Origin: Thalassotalea euphylliae
Lineage (GTDB): Bacteria; Pseudomonadota; Gammaproteobacteria; Enterobacterales; Alteromonadaceae
DNA length: 64,000 nt
Direction: 5' to 3'
NCBI RefSeq assembly: GCF_003390395.1
Contig: NZ_QUOV01000001.1
Span: 1,364,001-1,428,000 of the forward strand
Part shown: piece after piece, positions 16,295 through 26,050 of the stretch
How positions within the stretch are numbered: position 1 is the first letter of the stretch
Layout: the number at the start of each line of letters is the position of its first letter
Translations under genes and position numbers: made by a program
The notes under the pieces: generated by a model
Seen by the model: only the letters and a program-made list of their open reading frames with translations
Told to the model about the DNA's origin: nothing
Database searches by the model: none

Positions 16295-19200
16295 GTGAAT
16301 TTTTCTCATTTCTTTATTCAACGGCCGATATTCGCGTCGATGCTGTCGCTGATTATCTTGATCGGCGGCTCTATTTCCTTGTTCCAACTGCCGGTCAGTG
16401 AATATCCAGAAGTTGTGCCACCTACTGTGGTGGTCACGGCGAACTACCCCGGTGCTAACCCAAAAGTGATTGCCGAAACGGTGTCCACGCCGCTTGAGCA
16501 AGAAATCAACGGTACCGAAAACATGCTGTATATGTTTTCACAGGCAACCAGTGATGGTCGCATGACCTTAACCGTCACTTTTGCCTTGGGTACCGACCTA
16601 GACAAAGCGCAAGTACAAGTGCAAAACCGTGTTAACAGTGCCTTGCCGCGTTTGCCAACGACAGTGCAACGCTTAGGTGTAGTCGCCGAGAAAGCTTCGC
16701 CTGATTTAACCATGGTCGTGCATTTGTACTCGCCAGATGAGTCGCGTGAAATCAGCTACTTATCAAACTATGCCAGCCTGTATGTGAAAGATCAGATCGC
16801 TCGTTTGGGCGGCGTTGGTGATGTTCAGCTATTTGGCGGCGGCGAATACTCAATGCGCTTATGGTTAAACCCAGATGCCATTGCTTCACGCAATATGACG
16901 GCAATGGATGTTGTTTCAGCCGTTCGTGAACAAAACCGTCAAGTGGCCGCAGGTTCATTAGGCGCACAGCCAACGCCAGTGGACAGTGAATTCCAAGTTC
17001 TGCTCAACGTAAAAGGGCGCTTAAACTCAATTGAAGAGTTTGAAGATATTGTCATTAAAGTAGGTGACGATGGCTCTATTACACGCTTGAAAGATGTCGC
17101 GCGTGTTGAGCTAGGCCAAAACACCTATGCCTTACGTTCACTACTTAATGGTAAGCCTGCGGTGGCGATGCCGATTTTCCAGCGTCCGGGTTCTAATGCT
17201 ATTGAATTGTCTGATGAAGTGCGCAGCACTATGGCCGAGCTGTCAAAAGCCTTCCCACAAGGGGTAGCTTACGAAATCGCTTACGACCCAACGGTGTTTG
17301 TTCGTGGCTCGATTGACGCGGTAATCGCCACGTTACTAGAAGCGATTGTGCTTGTGGTCTTGGTGGTGATTTTATTCCTACAAACATGGCGCGCATCAAT
17401 CATCCCATTAATTGCGGTGCCTGTATCGCTCATCGGTACCTTTGCCATTATGCAGTGGATTGGCGTTTCAATTAACACACTTTCACTATTTGGCTTGGTA
17501 CTAGCCATTGGGATTGTGGTCGATGATGCCATTGTGGTGGTGGAAAACGTTGAGCGAAATATTCACGATGGTTTATCGCCATTAGAAGCAACGCGCAAAG
17601 CCATGACCGAAGTAACAGGGCCAATTATTGCGATCGCGCTAGTACTGTGTGCGGTATTTATTCCAACAGCCTTTATTACTGGTTTATCAGGCCAATTCTA
17701 TAAGCAATTTGCCTTAACTATTACCATTTCAACCCTGATTTCAGCATTTAACTCGTTAACGTTATCGCCAGCGTTATCGGCATTGTTGCTAAAAGGGCAT
17801 GATGCCAAGCCAGACTGGTTAACACGTGTGTTAGATAAAACGCTGAGCAGAGTGGTATTTACACCGTTTAATAAGTTGTTTGACAGAGGTGCTAATGCCT
17901 ATGAAAACTTAGTGAAAAAGTTAATCCGCTTTTCGCTGTTAGTGTCTGTGTTATACCTAGGTTTAGTGGGCGCAACTGGCAGCTTATTTAATGCTGTACC
18001 GGGTGGCTTTATTCCTCAGCAAGACAAGCAATACTTAGTGGCGATTGCGCAATTGCCAGATGCGGCAAGCTTGAATCGTACCGAAGAAGTGATCCGTGAA
18101 ATGGGCGATATGGCGCTTAATACCCCTGGTGTCGCCAATACCGTCGCCTTCCCAGGTTTGTCGGTGAACGGTTTTACCAATAGCCCGAACAGCGGTATTG
18201 TGTTTGTGACCTTAAAAGATTTTAGCGAGCGCAGCGACCCACAGCTTTCTGCTAACGCTATTGCGGCTAACTTAAATGGCCAATTTGCGGCGATTGATGA
18301 AGCTTTTGTCGCGATTTTCCCTCCGCCCCCCATTCAAGGCTTAGGTTCAACCGGTGGTTTTAAACTACAAATTGAAGACAGAGGTAACTTAGGGTTTAAC
18401 GCTTTGTTTGATTCACTACAAGCGGTAATTGGTGAAGCGCAAAAACGCCCTGAGTTAATGGGCTTGTACTCAACTTTCCGCATTCAAGTACCACAAATGG
18501 ATATTGAAGTGGATCGCGAACAAGCGCTGATTCTAGGGGTTGAGCTATCGGAAGTGTTCGATGCGCTGCAAGTTTACTTAGGCTCTTTGTATGTCAACGA
18601 TTTCAACTTGTTTGGCCGCACTTATCAGGTTAACGCGCAAGCCGATGCAGACTTTCGAGTTGATCCGAAACAAATTCTTGGCTTAAAAGTCCGTAATGCC
18701 GCAGGGCATATGGTACCGCTGGGCGCAGTTGTGGCAGTAACGCCAACCACAGGGCCAGATCGCGTGATGCACTACAACGGTTATCCAAGTGCTGAATTAA
18801 ACGGTAGCCCAGCACCGGGTTACAGTTCAGATCAGGCACAATTTGCGATTGAAGAAGTACTCGCCGCGACCTTGCCAAACGGTATGGAATACGAGTGGAC
18901 CGAAGTGACTTACCAGCAAATTTTAGCGGGTAATACCATGGTGTACATCTTCCCGTTAGTGGTGGTGTTAGTGTTCACTGTATTAGCTGCGCAATATGAA
19001 AGCTTACGTTTGCCATTAGCCATTATTTTGATTGTGCCGATGACCATTTTCTCTGCCTTGTTAGGTGTTTGGATGATTGGCGGTGACAACAATATTTTTA
19101 CCCAAATTGCGTTAATCGTGCTGGTTGCACTGGCCTGTAAAAATGCGATTTTGATGGTGGAATTTGCTAAAGAAATTCAAGATGCTGGTCAATCGCCATT

Positions 19201-19459
19201 AGCGGCAATTTTGGAAGCCTGTCGCTTGCGTTTGCGCCCAATTTTAATGACCTCAATTGCCTTTACTGCCGGTGTTGTGCCGCTTGTGTTGGCAACAGGT
19301 GCTGGCGCAGAAATGCGTCAAGCAATGGGCGTAGCGGTATTTGGCGGCATGATCGGGGTTACGGTATTTGGCCTGTTATTTACGCCAGTTTTCTATATGC
19401 TACTAGCTAATAAAAATAAAAAAGCCGCCTCAGCGTTACCAGCCGAGCAAGTAACTTAG
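16295..19459 (+). CDS. AcrB/MexB-type RND multidrug efflux transporter
   Basis: A 1054-residue proton-driven inner-membrane pump of the hydrophobe/amphiphile efflux family. The N-terminus FFIQRPIFASMLSLIILIGG is typical. TM4 has the paired aspartates needed for proton relay (AIGIVVDDAIVVVENVER), and the TM10 region has ALACKNAILMVEFAKE with the matching Lys. Two large periplasmic loops follow TM1 and TM7. The start is GTG at 16295, 12 bases after the adaptor stop, so the two genes form an operon. Substrates are probably lipophilic drugs, dyes or solvents, inferred from the family. A perfect 15-bp hairpin follows the stop codon. Confidence 0.95.
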   Translation: MNFSHFFIQRPIFASMLSLIILIGGSISLFQLPVSEYPEVVPPTVVVTANYPGANPKVIAETVSTPLEQEINGTENMLYMFSQATSDGRMTLTVTFALGTDLDKAQVQVQNRVNSALPRLPTTVQRLGVVAEKASPDLTMVVHLYSPDESREISYLSNYASLYVKDQIARLGGVGDVQLFGGGEYSMRLWLNPDAIASRNMTAMDVVSAVREQNRQVAAGSLGAQPTPVDSEFQVLLNVKGRLNSIEEFEDIVIKVGDDGSITRLKDVARVELGQNTYALRSLLNGKPAVAMPIFQRPGSNAIELSDEVRSTMAELSKAFPQGVAYEIAYDPTVFVRGSIDAVIATLLEAIVLVVLVVILFLQTWRASIIPLIAVPVSLIGTFAIMQWIGVSINTLSLFGLVLAIGIVVDDAIVVVENVERNIHDGLSPLEATRKAMTEVTGPIIAIALVLCAVFIPTAFITGLSGQFYKQFALTITISTLISAFNSLTLSPALSALLLKGHDAKPDWLTRVLDKTLSRVVFTPFNKLFDRGANAYENLVKKLIRFSLLVSVLYLGLVGATGSLFNAVPGGFIPQQDKQYLVAIAQLPDAASLNRTEEVIREMGDMALNTPGVANTVAFPGLSVNGFTNSPNSGIVFVTLKDFSERSDPQLSANAIAANLNGQFAAIDEAFVAIFPPPPIQGLGSTGGFKLQIEDRGNLGFNALFDSLQAVIGEAQKRPELMGLYSTFRIQVPQMDIEVDREQALILGVELSEVFDALQVYLGSLYVNDFNLFGRTYQVNAQADADFRVDPKQILGLKVRNAAGHMVPLGAVVAVTPTTGPDRVMHYNGYPSAELNGSPAPGYSSDQAQFAIEEVLAATLPNGMEYEWTEVTYQQILAGNTMVYIFPLVVVLVFTVLAAQYESLRLPLAIILIVPMTIFSALLGVWMIGGDNNIFTQIALIVLVALACKNAILMVEFAKEIQDAGQSPLAAILEACRLRLRPILMTSIAFTAGVVPLVLATGAGAEMRQAMGVAVFGGMIGVTVFGLLFTPVFYMLLANKNKKAASALPAEQVT

Positions 19460-19472
19460 GGAACGGCCAATC

Positions 19473-19516
19473 GCGATAGGTTTAGCAATGAATATTTTAG
19501 CTGCTAAACCTATCGC
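19473..19516. repeat. Perfect 15-bp inverted repeat after the RND pump gene
   Basis: GCGATAGGTTTAGCA (19473-19487) and its exact complement TGCTAAACCTATCGC (19502-19516) flank a 14-base loop. No T-run follows, so it is not a classical terminator. It lies 14 bases after the pump stop and 28 before the next start. It could be an mRNA processing or stability hairpin, or an operator. Confidence 0.7.
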
Positions 19517-19543
19517 AGTAAGTTTGTATTAGCGGGGAAACAA

Positions 19544-20554
19544 GTGAAAACAAGCAATTCGATTGCCAGTAGTATGCGAGCACTGGTATTAACCAAGGCA
19601 AGTGAAGACTTTGAACTAACCGAAACTCAGCTACCGGTGCCGAGTGTTGGTGATGGTCAAGTACTGATCAAAGTTGACTATGCCGCGCTCAACCCAGTGG
19701 ATAGCAAGTTAGCGAAAACTGGGCATAGTGCTTGGCAATATCCGCATATTCCAGCATTAGATGGGGTAGGTACTGTGGTTGATTCATACAGCCCGCATTG
19801 CCCGTTAATTGGTAAACAAGTGCTGTGGCATAGCGATTTATCAAAAGCTGGTGCGCTTGCCGAATATGTTGCGATTGAAGCCCATGCGGTATCGCTGTTG
19901 CCGGAAGGTGTCGAGCCAATTAAAGCTGCGGCTTTACCTTGTGCGGGTATGACTGCGATCCTTGCGCTATGTAAGCTGCAAGTTGAAGCTGGCGAAACCA
20001 TTTTAATTGAAGCGGGGGCTGGTGCTGTTGGCCAGTTTGCGATTCAACTAGCAAAAGCTAAAGGGCTAACGGTGCTGGCAACTGCCTCGAAAGCCAATCA
20101 TAAATTAGTTAGCTGTTTAGGCGCCGATCACGTCTTTGATTATCGCGATAAACACTTAGTGGATAAGATTAAACAAGCTTTGGCTTATCAGCTGTTAGAC
20201 GCAGTACTTGATTCAGTTGGTGGCGAAGCAACGGCGCGTGATATAGAACTATTACGCTTTAATGGGCGCATTGCCTGTTTAACCGAACTACCAGTAATTG
20301 ACGCTGGCTTATTGTTTGAACGATCGCCAGCCATTCACGCTATCTCCCTCGGTGGTGCTTGGCTTGCCAATGATCTATGTGCTCAGCAAAAACTCAGTAT
20401 GATGGGCGATCATTTGCTAGAACTACTCGCTAGCAAACAACTGCATGTCCCTGAAATTTATTCAATTGAATTTGATGCCGAGCAAGTGACCAAGGCTATG
20501 CATGCGCAACTCGCTGGTGGGCTAGTGGGTAAGCAGGTGGTTAAGGTTAGTTAG
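19544..20554 (+). CDS. Zinc-free medium-chain dehydrogenase/quinone reductase
   Basis: A 336-residue medium-chain reductase with a GroES-like domain (VLIKVDYAALNPVDSKLAKT, residues 45-64) and a Rossmann domain with AGAGAVGQFAIQLAKAKGL near residues 157-175. Structural zinc cysteines are absent. It probably reduces quinones or enones with NAD(P)H. The start is GTG at 19544, with a GGGGAAA ribosome-like stretch; an in-frame ATG at 19574 lacks one. It may be co-transcribed with the RND pump upstream, though a hairpin lies between them. A strong terminator follows. Confidence 0.82.
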   Translation: MKTSNSIASSMRALVLTKASEDFELTETQLPVPSVGDGQVLIKVDYAALNPVDSKLAKTGHSAWQYPHIPALDGVGTVVDSYSPHCPLIGKQVLWHSDLSKAGALAEYVAIEAHAVSLLPEGVEPIKAAALPCAGMTAILALCKLQVEAGETILIEAGAGAVGQFAIQLAKAKGLTVLATASKANHKLVSCLGADHVFDYRDKHLVDKIKQALAYQLLDAVLDSVGGEATARDIELLRFNGRIACLTELPVIDAGLLFERSPAIHAISLGGAWLANDLCAQQKLSMMGDHLLELLASKQLHVPEIYSIEFDAEQVTKAMHAQLAGGLVGKQVVKVS

Positions 20555-20573
20555 CTGGTAACAATATTTATTT

Positions 20574-20609
20574 AAAAAGCCCTGACATCTTGCGATGCAG
20601 GGCTTTTTT
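20574..20609. terminator. Bidirectional Rho-independent terminator
   Basis: AAAAAGCCCTG and CAGGGCTTTTTT flank a short inner stem (CATC/GATG). A-run before and T-run after let it work in both directions, for the reductase gene and the convergent peptidase gene. Confidence 0.9.
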
Positions 20610-20685
20610 ATTGGGTGGCTTTCTATTTTTCTTTTTCCGTCTCTGATGACAGGTGAAAACTTAAGAAAGCCGCTTTAATAGCGCG

Positions 20686-22884
20686 CTAAGGCTGCGTAAA
20701 ACCTCGATTTTCTAATAACGCGTCTGTTGTTGGCGCACGACCTCTAAAGCCTTTGTAGGCTTCTTCGTAATTTAACGTATCACCTGTGCTAAACACGAAG
20801 TTATAAAGTTTCTGCGCAACTTCTTTGTCGAAAATATTGCCTGCTTCAACAAAGGCGTTAAAACCGTCAGAGTCTAAAATTTCAGACCACATTTAGGCGT
20901 AGTAGGCTGAGTCGTAACCGCCAGCGAAGATATGACCAAAGTGTGTGCTGCGATGGCGCATAATAATTTCTTCCGGCTTGCCATAATCACCTAAAATTTT
21001 GTCTTCAAACGCTCGCACGTCGATTGAATCAACTTCAGTCATTTTGTGATAAGCCATATCAACCAGTGCTGACGCTGTATATTCGATGGTCGCAAAACCT
21101 TGGTTAAAGGTGCTGGCATCTTTAATGCGTTTGATAAGCGCATCAGGCATTGGTTCGTTGGTTTTGTAGTGACGAGCAAACTGCTTCAGCATTTCTGGTT
21201 CAGCGATAAAGTGTTCGTATAACTGTGCTGGAAACTCTACCCAATCACGTGACACACTGGTTCCTGCTAGCGTTGGATAAGTAACGTTAGAAAGTAAGCC
21301 GTGCAGCGCGTGACCAAATTCGTGGAATAAGGTTACCGCATCAGAGTAGCTCATCAGCGTAGCTTCGCCTTCAGCTGGCTGGTTAAGGTTCATGTTGTTG
21401 ATGATCAGTGGTTTAACATCACCCGCCAATTTTTGCTGCGTTCTAAACGCACTCATCCAAGCACCAGAGCGCTTAGTTGAACGCGCATAGTAGTCACCAA
21501 AGAACAAACCAATCGAAGTGCCGCTGGCGTCTTTTACTTCCCACACACGAACGACAGGGTTGTAAACCGGAATATCGTTGCGCTCAGTAAAAGTTAAGCC
21601 AAAGAGCTGCTCAGCTACATGAAACTTAGCTTTGAGCATGTTTTCTAGCTCAAAGTACTGGGCGATTTCACCTTGGTCTAGGTCAAAGCGCGCTTTACGC
21701 ACTTTTTCTGCGTAGTAACGCCAGTCCCAAGCTTCAAATTTGTGATCTGCGCCTTCTTCTTTCATCAGCTCAAGAATCCATTCACGCTCTTGCTCTGCTT
21801 TGGCAACCGCAGGTGTCCAAACCTTCATGAGCAAGTCCATCGCCGCTTCTGGTGAGGATGCCATGGTATTAGACAGTACATAGTCGGAGTGGTGCTTGTA
21901 ACCTAGTAATTTAGCGCGCTCTGAGCGCAATTTAACGATTTCTTCAACGTTTGCTTTGTTGTCGTATTCGTTGTCGTTATCACCGCGCATTGCCCAGCCT
22001 TTGAACGCTTTTTCGCGTAAGTCACGGCGCTCTGAGAACTGTAAGAATGGTTCAACACTTGAACGTTGAAGGGTGATTAAGTATTTGCCTTCCATATCTT
22101 GGGCTTTAGCGCTGGCGGCTGCGGCATCAATCATAGATTGAGACATACCTGCCAAGTCTGACGCTTCCAACACGAGTTTAAAGTCAGTGCTGTCGTTCAA
22201 CATGTTTTGACCAAAGGTGGTGGTGAGTGTCGCAATGCGTTCATTGATTTCGGCAAAACGCTCTCGATCTGCACCTTCTAGGTTAGCACCAGAGCGAACA
22301 GCTTCGTTATACAAGCGTTCAACAAGGCGAACTTGCTCGGCTTTTAGGTTGCTGTCGTTACGAGTGGCATGTACCGCTTTAATTCGCTGAAACAACTCAG
22401 GATTCATTTGAATCTTATTACTGTGACGGCTTAACAGCGGCGAAATTTCACGTTGCAGGGCTTGCATTTCATCGTTCGATTCGGTGCCTGTTAAGTTAAA
22501 GAATACGCGCGCTACGCGCACTAACTCAGCGCCCGAAAGCTCTAGCTGCTCTACCGTGTTGGTAAATGTAGGTAGACTGTCTGATGTCGCAATTGCGTCA
22601 ACTTCTTTAAGGTGCTTCTCCATTGCCTGCTCAAATGCTGGCATAAAGTGCTCGGTTTTGATTTCATCAAACGGTGGCGCGCCAAATGGTGTACCCCATG
22701 CATTAAAAAACGGGTTAGTTGCAGCGGCCACTTGGCTTGGATCTTTTACTGCTGTTTGGCTCTGCTCTTGGGGGGCTTGTGTTTCCTCGGTGGCTTGCTC
22801 TTGCTGAGGGGAGCAGCCCGTTGTTGACAATGCCAAGGCAACGGCGCCGGCTGTCAATAATATCGAAAATCGATGTTTAGACAT
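20686..22884 (-). pseudogene. M3-family oligopeptidase lipoprotein gene broken by an in-frame TAA
   Basis: The frame encodes an M3 zinc metallopeptidase (Dcp/oligopeptidase A/thimet type) of about 732 codons: lipoprotein signal with lipobox STTGC, a long helical N-domain, the zinc site HEFGH (residues 521-525) and the third ligand region DWVEFPAQ. TAA at 20893-20895 falls within the conserved C-terminal loop, reading YDSAYYA-stop-MWSEILDSDGF. Homologues have Tyr at this place (YYxYxW). The frame then runs on for 68 residues to a normal C-terminus. ATG follows the stop directly, so a separate C-terminal piece might be made. The ATG at 22884 was chosen because GGAAGGA precedes it. Loss of the last 69 residues should disable the enzyme. 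Confidence 0.85.
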
Positions 22885-23127
22885 GTGTTTTCCTTCCAAT
22901 GTAGGTTGAGTTGTTACACTCTGTGTTTTTTATTGTGTTTATTTCCAACAATTTAAACTAATCGTTTAAATAAGCTTTGGTCAAATAATCTGCTTACTTT
23001 GCCACGAACTTTGCGACTATTTTTACGACAAGCTTCGGCTAAAATGCGTCAAAATACGGTTACGGTTAATGCTTTTGTCTTGGTCATAGCCCTAGGACTG
23101 CTAAAATCCTTAGCCTCGATCAGAGCC

Positions 23128-24456
23128 TTAGCCCCGATCAAAGCTTAGTGGCATCGCCGAGCTAGCTGCTATGACATTCGTGCCGTCAAACACTAGTTCT
23201 CCGTTAACATACGTTGCGGCAATCCTGTGGCTAAAGGTTACGCCGTCGAATGGTGTCCACTGGCACTTATAGCGATTGTTTTGATGACTTGTATAAGTAG
23301 ATGTACTTGGGTCAATTAAGACGAGATCAGCAAAATAACCTTCTTGAATAAACCCGCGTTTTCTCAGTTTATAGCGCTTAGCTGGGTTATGACTGACTTT
23401 TTCCACAACTTTCGTCAGCGGTATGGCACCTCGTGCCGATTGCTCTAATAGTGAAAGTAGGGCGTGTTCAACCAATGGCAATCCTGCCGGTGCTTGTAAA
23501 TAATCAACTTGCTTTTCCTGCCAAGTATGTGGAGCGTGATCTGTGGCAATAATATCAATGCGGTCGTCGTTGATTGCGTTGATGAGCGCCAATCGATCAC
23601 TTTCCGCTTTGATGGCTGGGTTGCATTTGATCAGATTGCCGAGCGTTGCGTAATCGTCTTGATTAAACCAAAGGTGATGAACACAAGCTTCGGCGGTGAT
23701 TTTTTTATTGTCGATCGGCCCGCGTTCAAACAGTGACATTTCTTTTGCTGTGGTCAGGTGCAGTACATGTAAATCACTATCATGTCGTTTGGCTAAATCA
23801 ATGGCGTATGACGAAGATTGATAGCAGGCCTCAGCATCGCGAATTACCGGGTGATGTTTCGGCGTGAACTCTGTGGTTTGTGTTTTGAGTTGTTTAAAGT
23901 TCTTGTCAATCACTGCGCCATTTTCGCAATGGGTAACAATCAGCGTGGGGCTATATTGGAAAATACGCTCTAGTGCTTCTGGGTGTTCAACCAATAAATC
24001 GCCAGTAGATGCGCCCATAAACACCTTTACACCGCATACCCAACTTGGATCAAGGCGTTTGATTTCTTCGATGTTGTCAGGTGTTGCGCCAAGGTAAAAC
24101 GAATAATTCGCCAGCGAGTTATGCTTTGCTAGCTCGTGTTTTTCAAGCAGGGTGTCAATTGTGGTCGTTGAAGGTTTAACATTCGGCATTTCCATAAAAC
24201 TGGTGATACCGCCAGCTACCGCGGCACGCGACTCACTGTAAATTGAGCCTTTGTGAGTTAAACCGGGTTCGCGAAAATGTACTTGATCGTCAATCATACC
24301 CGGTAGTAGCAACATGCCACTGGCATCAATCACAGTGTCATTTGCTGTAAGTGTGATATCTGGCGCAATTTTCTCGATAATATGACCCTTGATAGCGACA
24401 TCTGCCGCATACATTCGACCACTATCAACCAAAGTCGCACCTTTGATAATTTTCAT
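23128..24456 (-). CDS. pyrC: Dihydroorotase
   Basis: A 442-residue amidohydrolase of the class I dihydroorotase type, which closes N-carbamoyl-aspartate to dihydroorotate in pyrimidine synthesis. The metal-site segment reads DDQVHFREPGLTHKGSIYSE; the first His of the usual HxH motif is Gln, a variant I have seen described for a subset of this family. Further conserved parts are GVKVFMGASTG, THCENG, HLTTAKE and IATDHAPHTWQEK, with the catalytic Asp. It stands alone, with no other pyrimidine genes nearby. A hydantoinase-like role is less likely given these motifs. Confidence 0.88.
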   Translation of the reverse strand: MKIIKGATLVDSGRMYAADVAIKGHIIEKIAPDITLTANDTVIDASGMLLLPGMIDDQVHFREPGLTHKGSIYSESRAAVAGGITSFMEMPNVKPSTTTIDTLLEKHELAKHNSLANYSFYLGATPDNIEEIKRLDPSWVCGVKVFMGASTGDLLVEHPEALERIFQYSPTLIVTHCENGAVIDKNFKQLKTQTTEFTPKHHPVIRDAEACYQSSSYAIDLAKRHDSDLHVLHLTTAKEMSLFERGPIDNKKITAEACVHHLWFNQDDYATLGNLIKCNPAIKAESDRLALINAINDDRIDIIATDHAPHTWQEKQVDYLQAPAGLPLVEHALLSLLEQSARGAIPLTKVVEKVSHNPAKRYKLRKRGFIQEGYFADLVLIDPSTSTYTSHQNNRYKCQWTPFDGVTFSHRIAATYVNGELVFDGTNVIAASSAMPLSFDRG

Positions 24457-24655
24457 TGTTATTGCTTAGTATTATTTTTTGGTGAAATACTATGTGATAG
24501 TGTAACGATACGCAAATATTGAATAGGGCTTGAGGTTGTTTTTGGTTGTTATAGTGTAACTGGATGTTTCCGTGCTAAGAAGGCACTTGCGGGGTTGCTT
24601 TATTGTGATCTCTAACGGCAGTTAATTATCATAAGTCCCTTAATGTAATAGGGTT

Positions 24656-24691
24656 CTTAAGTGCGGGGCCTTAAGTAAAGGAGCCTTAAGT
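24656..24691. repeat. Three CTTAAGT repeats before a LysR gene
   Basis: CTTAAGT occurs at 24656, 24670 and 24685, spaced 14 and 15 bases apart, just before the LysR start. They could be part of an autoregulatory site. The last lies next to an AAAGGAG stretch. Confidence 0.35.
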
Positions 24692-24702
24692 GATTATTTG
24701 GA

Positions 24703-25605
24703 TTGGCGAGCAACAACTCAGTGGTTAAATCAAAAATAGAAGATTTAACGGCATTTATTGCCGTGGTTGATACCGGTGGATTTTCCAGTGCGGCAGAGGC
24801 GCTTGATCTGCAAGTGGCCAAAATCTCACGTAGTGTTAGTCGTTTAGAGCAAAGCTTAAATACGACTTTACTTAATCGCACCACGCGACGAGTGGATTTA
24901 ACGGAAGAGGGGCGCTTGTTTTTAGCTGAAGCAAAACAAGCGTTAGCCACCCTCAGTAATGCAGAAGAAAAACTCTTATTTGCAGATGCCAAGCCCTCTG
25001 GGCGATTAAGAATTGATGCCGCCAGCCCGTTTATTTTGCATCAATTAGTGCCGTTAATGGCTGAGTTTAATGCGGCTTACCCAGACATATCGGTGGAACT
25101 GATTTCCAATGAAAGCATTATTGACTTGCTTGAACGGCGCACTGATGTGGCTATTCGCATTGGTCAACTGAACGACTCAAACTTGCATGCCAGTCGTTTA
25201 GGGGAAAGCCCATTAAAAATAGTGGCAACGCCTGAATATCTTGCCAAACATGGTAAGCCTGAAAGTATTGCTGCGTTGGCAAATCATCAAATCGTAGGCT
25301 TTGCTGATTTACCTAAGTTTAATGATTGGGCGCTTGTTGAGCCATGCCAAACAAAACCTTTTATATTGGCAAGCAGCGGGGAGTCGGTCAGGCAACTTGT
25401 GCTGCATCATCATGGCTTGGCGCTGCTGTCGAATTTTATGATCTACCGCGATTTAGCCGCTGGCCGTTTAGTTGAATTGCTACCGCGCGCTGTGCTTTCA
25501 CCCAACCCTTGGGAGCAAATTCAGGTGGTGTACTATAAGCAAACCGCGTTGTCAGAACGCATCAGAGTATTTATCGATTTTTTAAAAGCAAATATTCGGC
25601 TTTAG
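24703..25605 (+). CDS. LysR-family transcriptional regulator
   Basis: A LysR protein of about 300 residues with an N-terminal helix-turn-helix (AFIAVVDTGGFSSAAEALDL, then KISRSVSRLEQSLNTTLLNR) and effector domain from residue 90. The CrgA-like TTRRVDLTEEG segment follows the wing. The start is uncertain: TTG at 24703 or GTG at 24721; an AAAGGAG stretch lies too far upstream to decide. It has no divergent partner close by (dihydroorotase starts 247 bases away on the other strand), so its target is not clear from context. Confidence 0.85.
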   Translation: MASNNSVVKSKIEDLTAFIAVVDTGGFSSAAEALDLQVAKISRSVSRLEQSLNTTLLNRTTRRVDLTEEGRLFLAEAKQALATLSNAEEKLLFADAKPSGRLRIDAASPFILHQLVPLMAEFNAAYPDISVELISNESIIDLLERRTDVAIRIGQLNDSNLHASRLGESPLKIVATPEYLAKHGKPESIAALANHQIVGFADLPKFNDWALVEPCQTKPFILASSGESVRQLVLHHHGLALLSNFMIYRDLAAGRLVELLPRAVLSPNPWEQIQVVYYKQTALSERIRVFIDFLKANIRL

Positions 25606-25676
25606 GGAAAAACTGGCTGAAAGCTCGATGTCAATAATCACTGTGCACTAATCAATGACGCACATGCTATTACCTG

Positions 25677-25883
25677 TTAATCCAGCGTAAATCCGACTTT
25701 GATGGTTACTTGCCAATGCGCGACTTTTCCCTCGTCAATTTGACCACGAGTGTCGATGACTTCAAACCACCTAAGATTGTGTAAAGACTCGCTGGCTTTG
25801 GCGATAGCATTGCTGACCGCTTGTTCAATACCATCTGGCGAAGAACCTGTTAATTCCAGTAATTTATAAGTGTGATTAGACAT
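25677..25883 (-). CDS. Dodecin-family flavin-binding protein
   Basis: A 68-residue protein matching dodecins, hollow dodecamers that store or buffer flavins. It has the opening [20 protein letters not shown], a helix with AIAKASESL, the segment [13 protein letters not shown] including the Trp that stacks on flavin, and [15 protein letters not shown] as the last strands. Length is standard. AGGAG lies just upstream of the ATG. The gene stands alone between a LysR gene and an HxlR gene. Confidence 0.93.
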   Translation of the reverse strand: MSNHTYKLLELTGSSPDGIEQAVSNAIAKASESLHNLRWFEVIDTRGQIDEGKVAHWQVTIKVGFTLD

Positions 25884-26050
25884 ATGATCTCCTGTTAAAG
25901 AAATAAGCGAAATACCATTTGGGTATTCACTGACTATAGATCAAATATTCTGCTCATCACGGTAAATTGGCGAAATATGAGTAGTTTACGACAAGACTTG
26001 TTTAAGCAAATTGACTTAGCTGACTTCACTGACGTAGCTGAGTAGCCGCC

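Noticed and set aside
571..20895. TAA recoded as an amino acid, given three in-frame TAA codons
   Set aside because: Many intact genes here end with TAA (for example ndh and the LysR gene at 5034), and the three replaced residues look different (Ser, Tyr, unknown). Nonsense mutation is simpler.
23128..24456. Loss of the first metal-binding His in dihydroorotase (DDQVH)
   Set aside because: I recall this Gln variant in a known dihydroorotase subset, and all other motifs are intact, so it is not a sign of inactivation.
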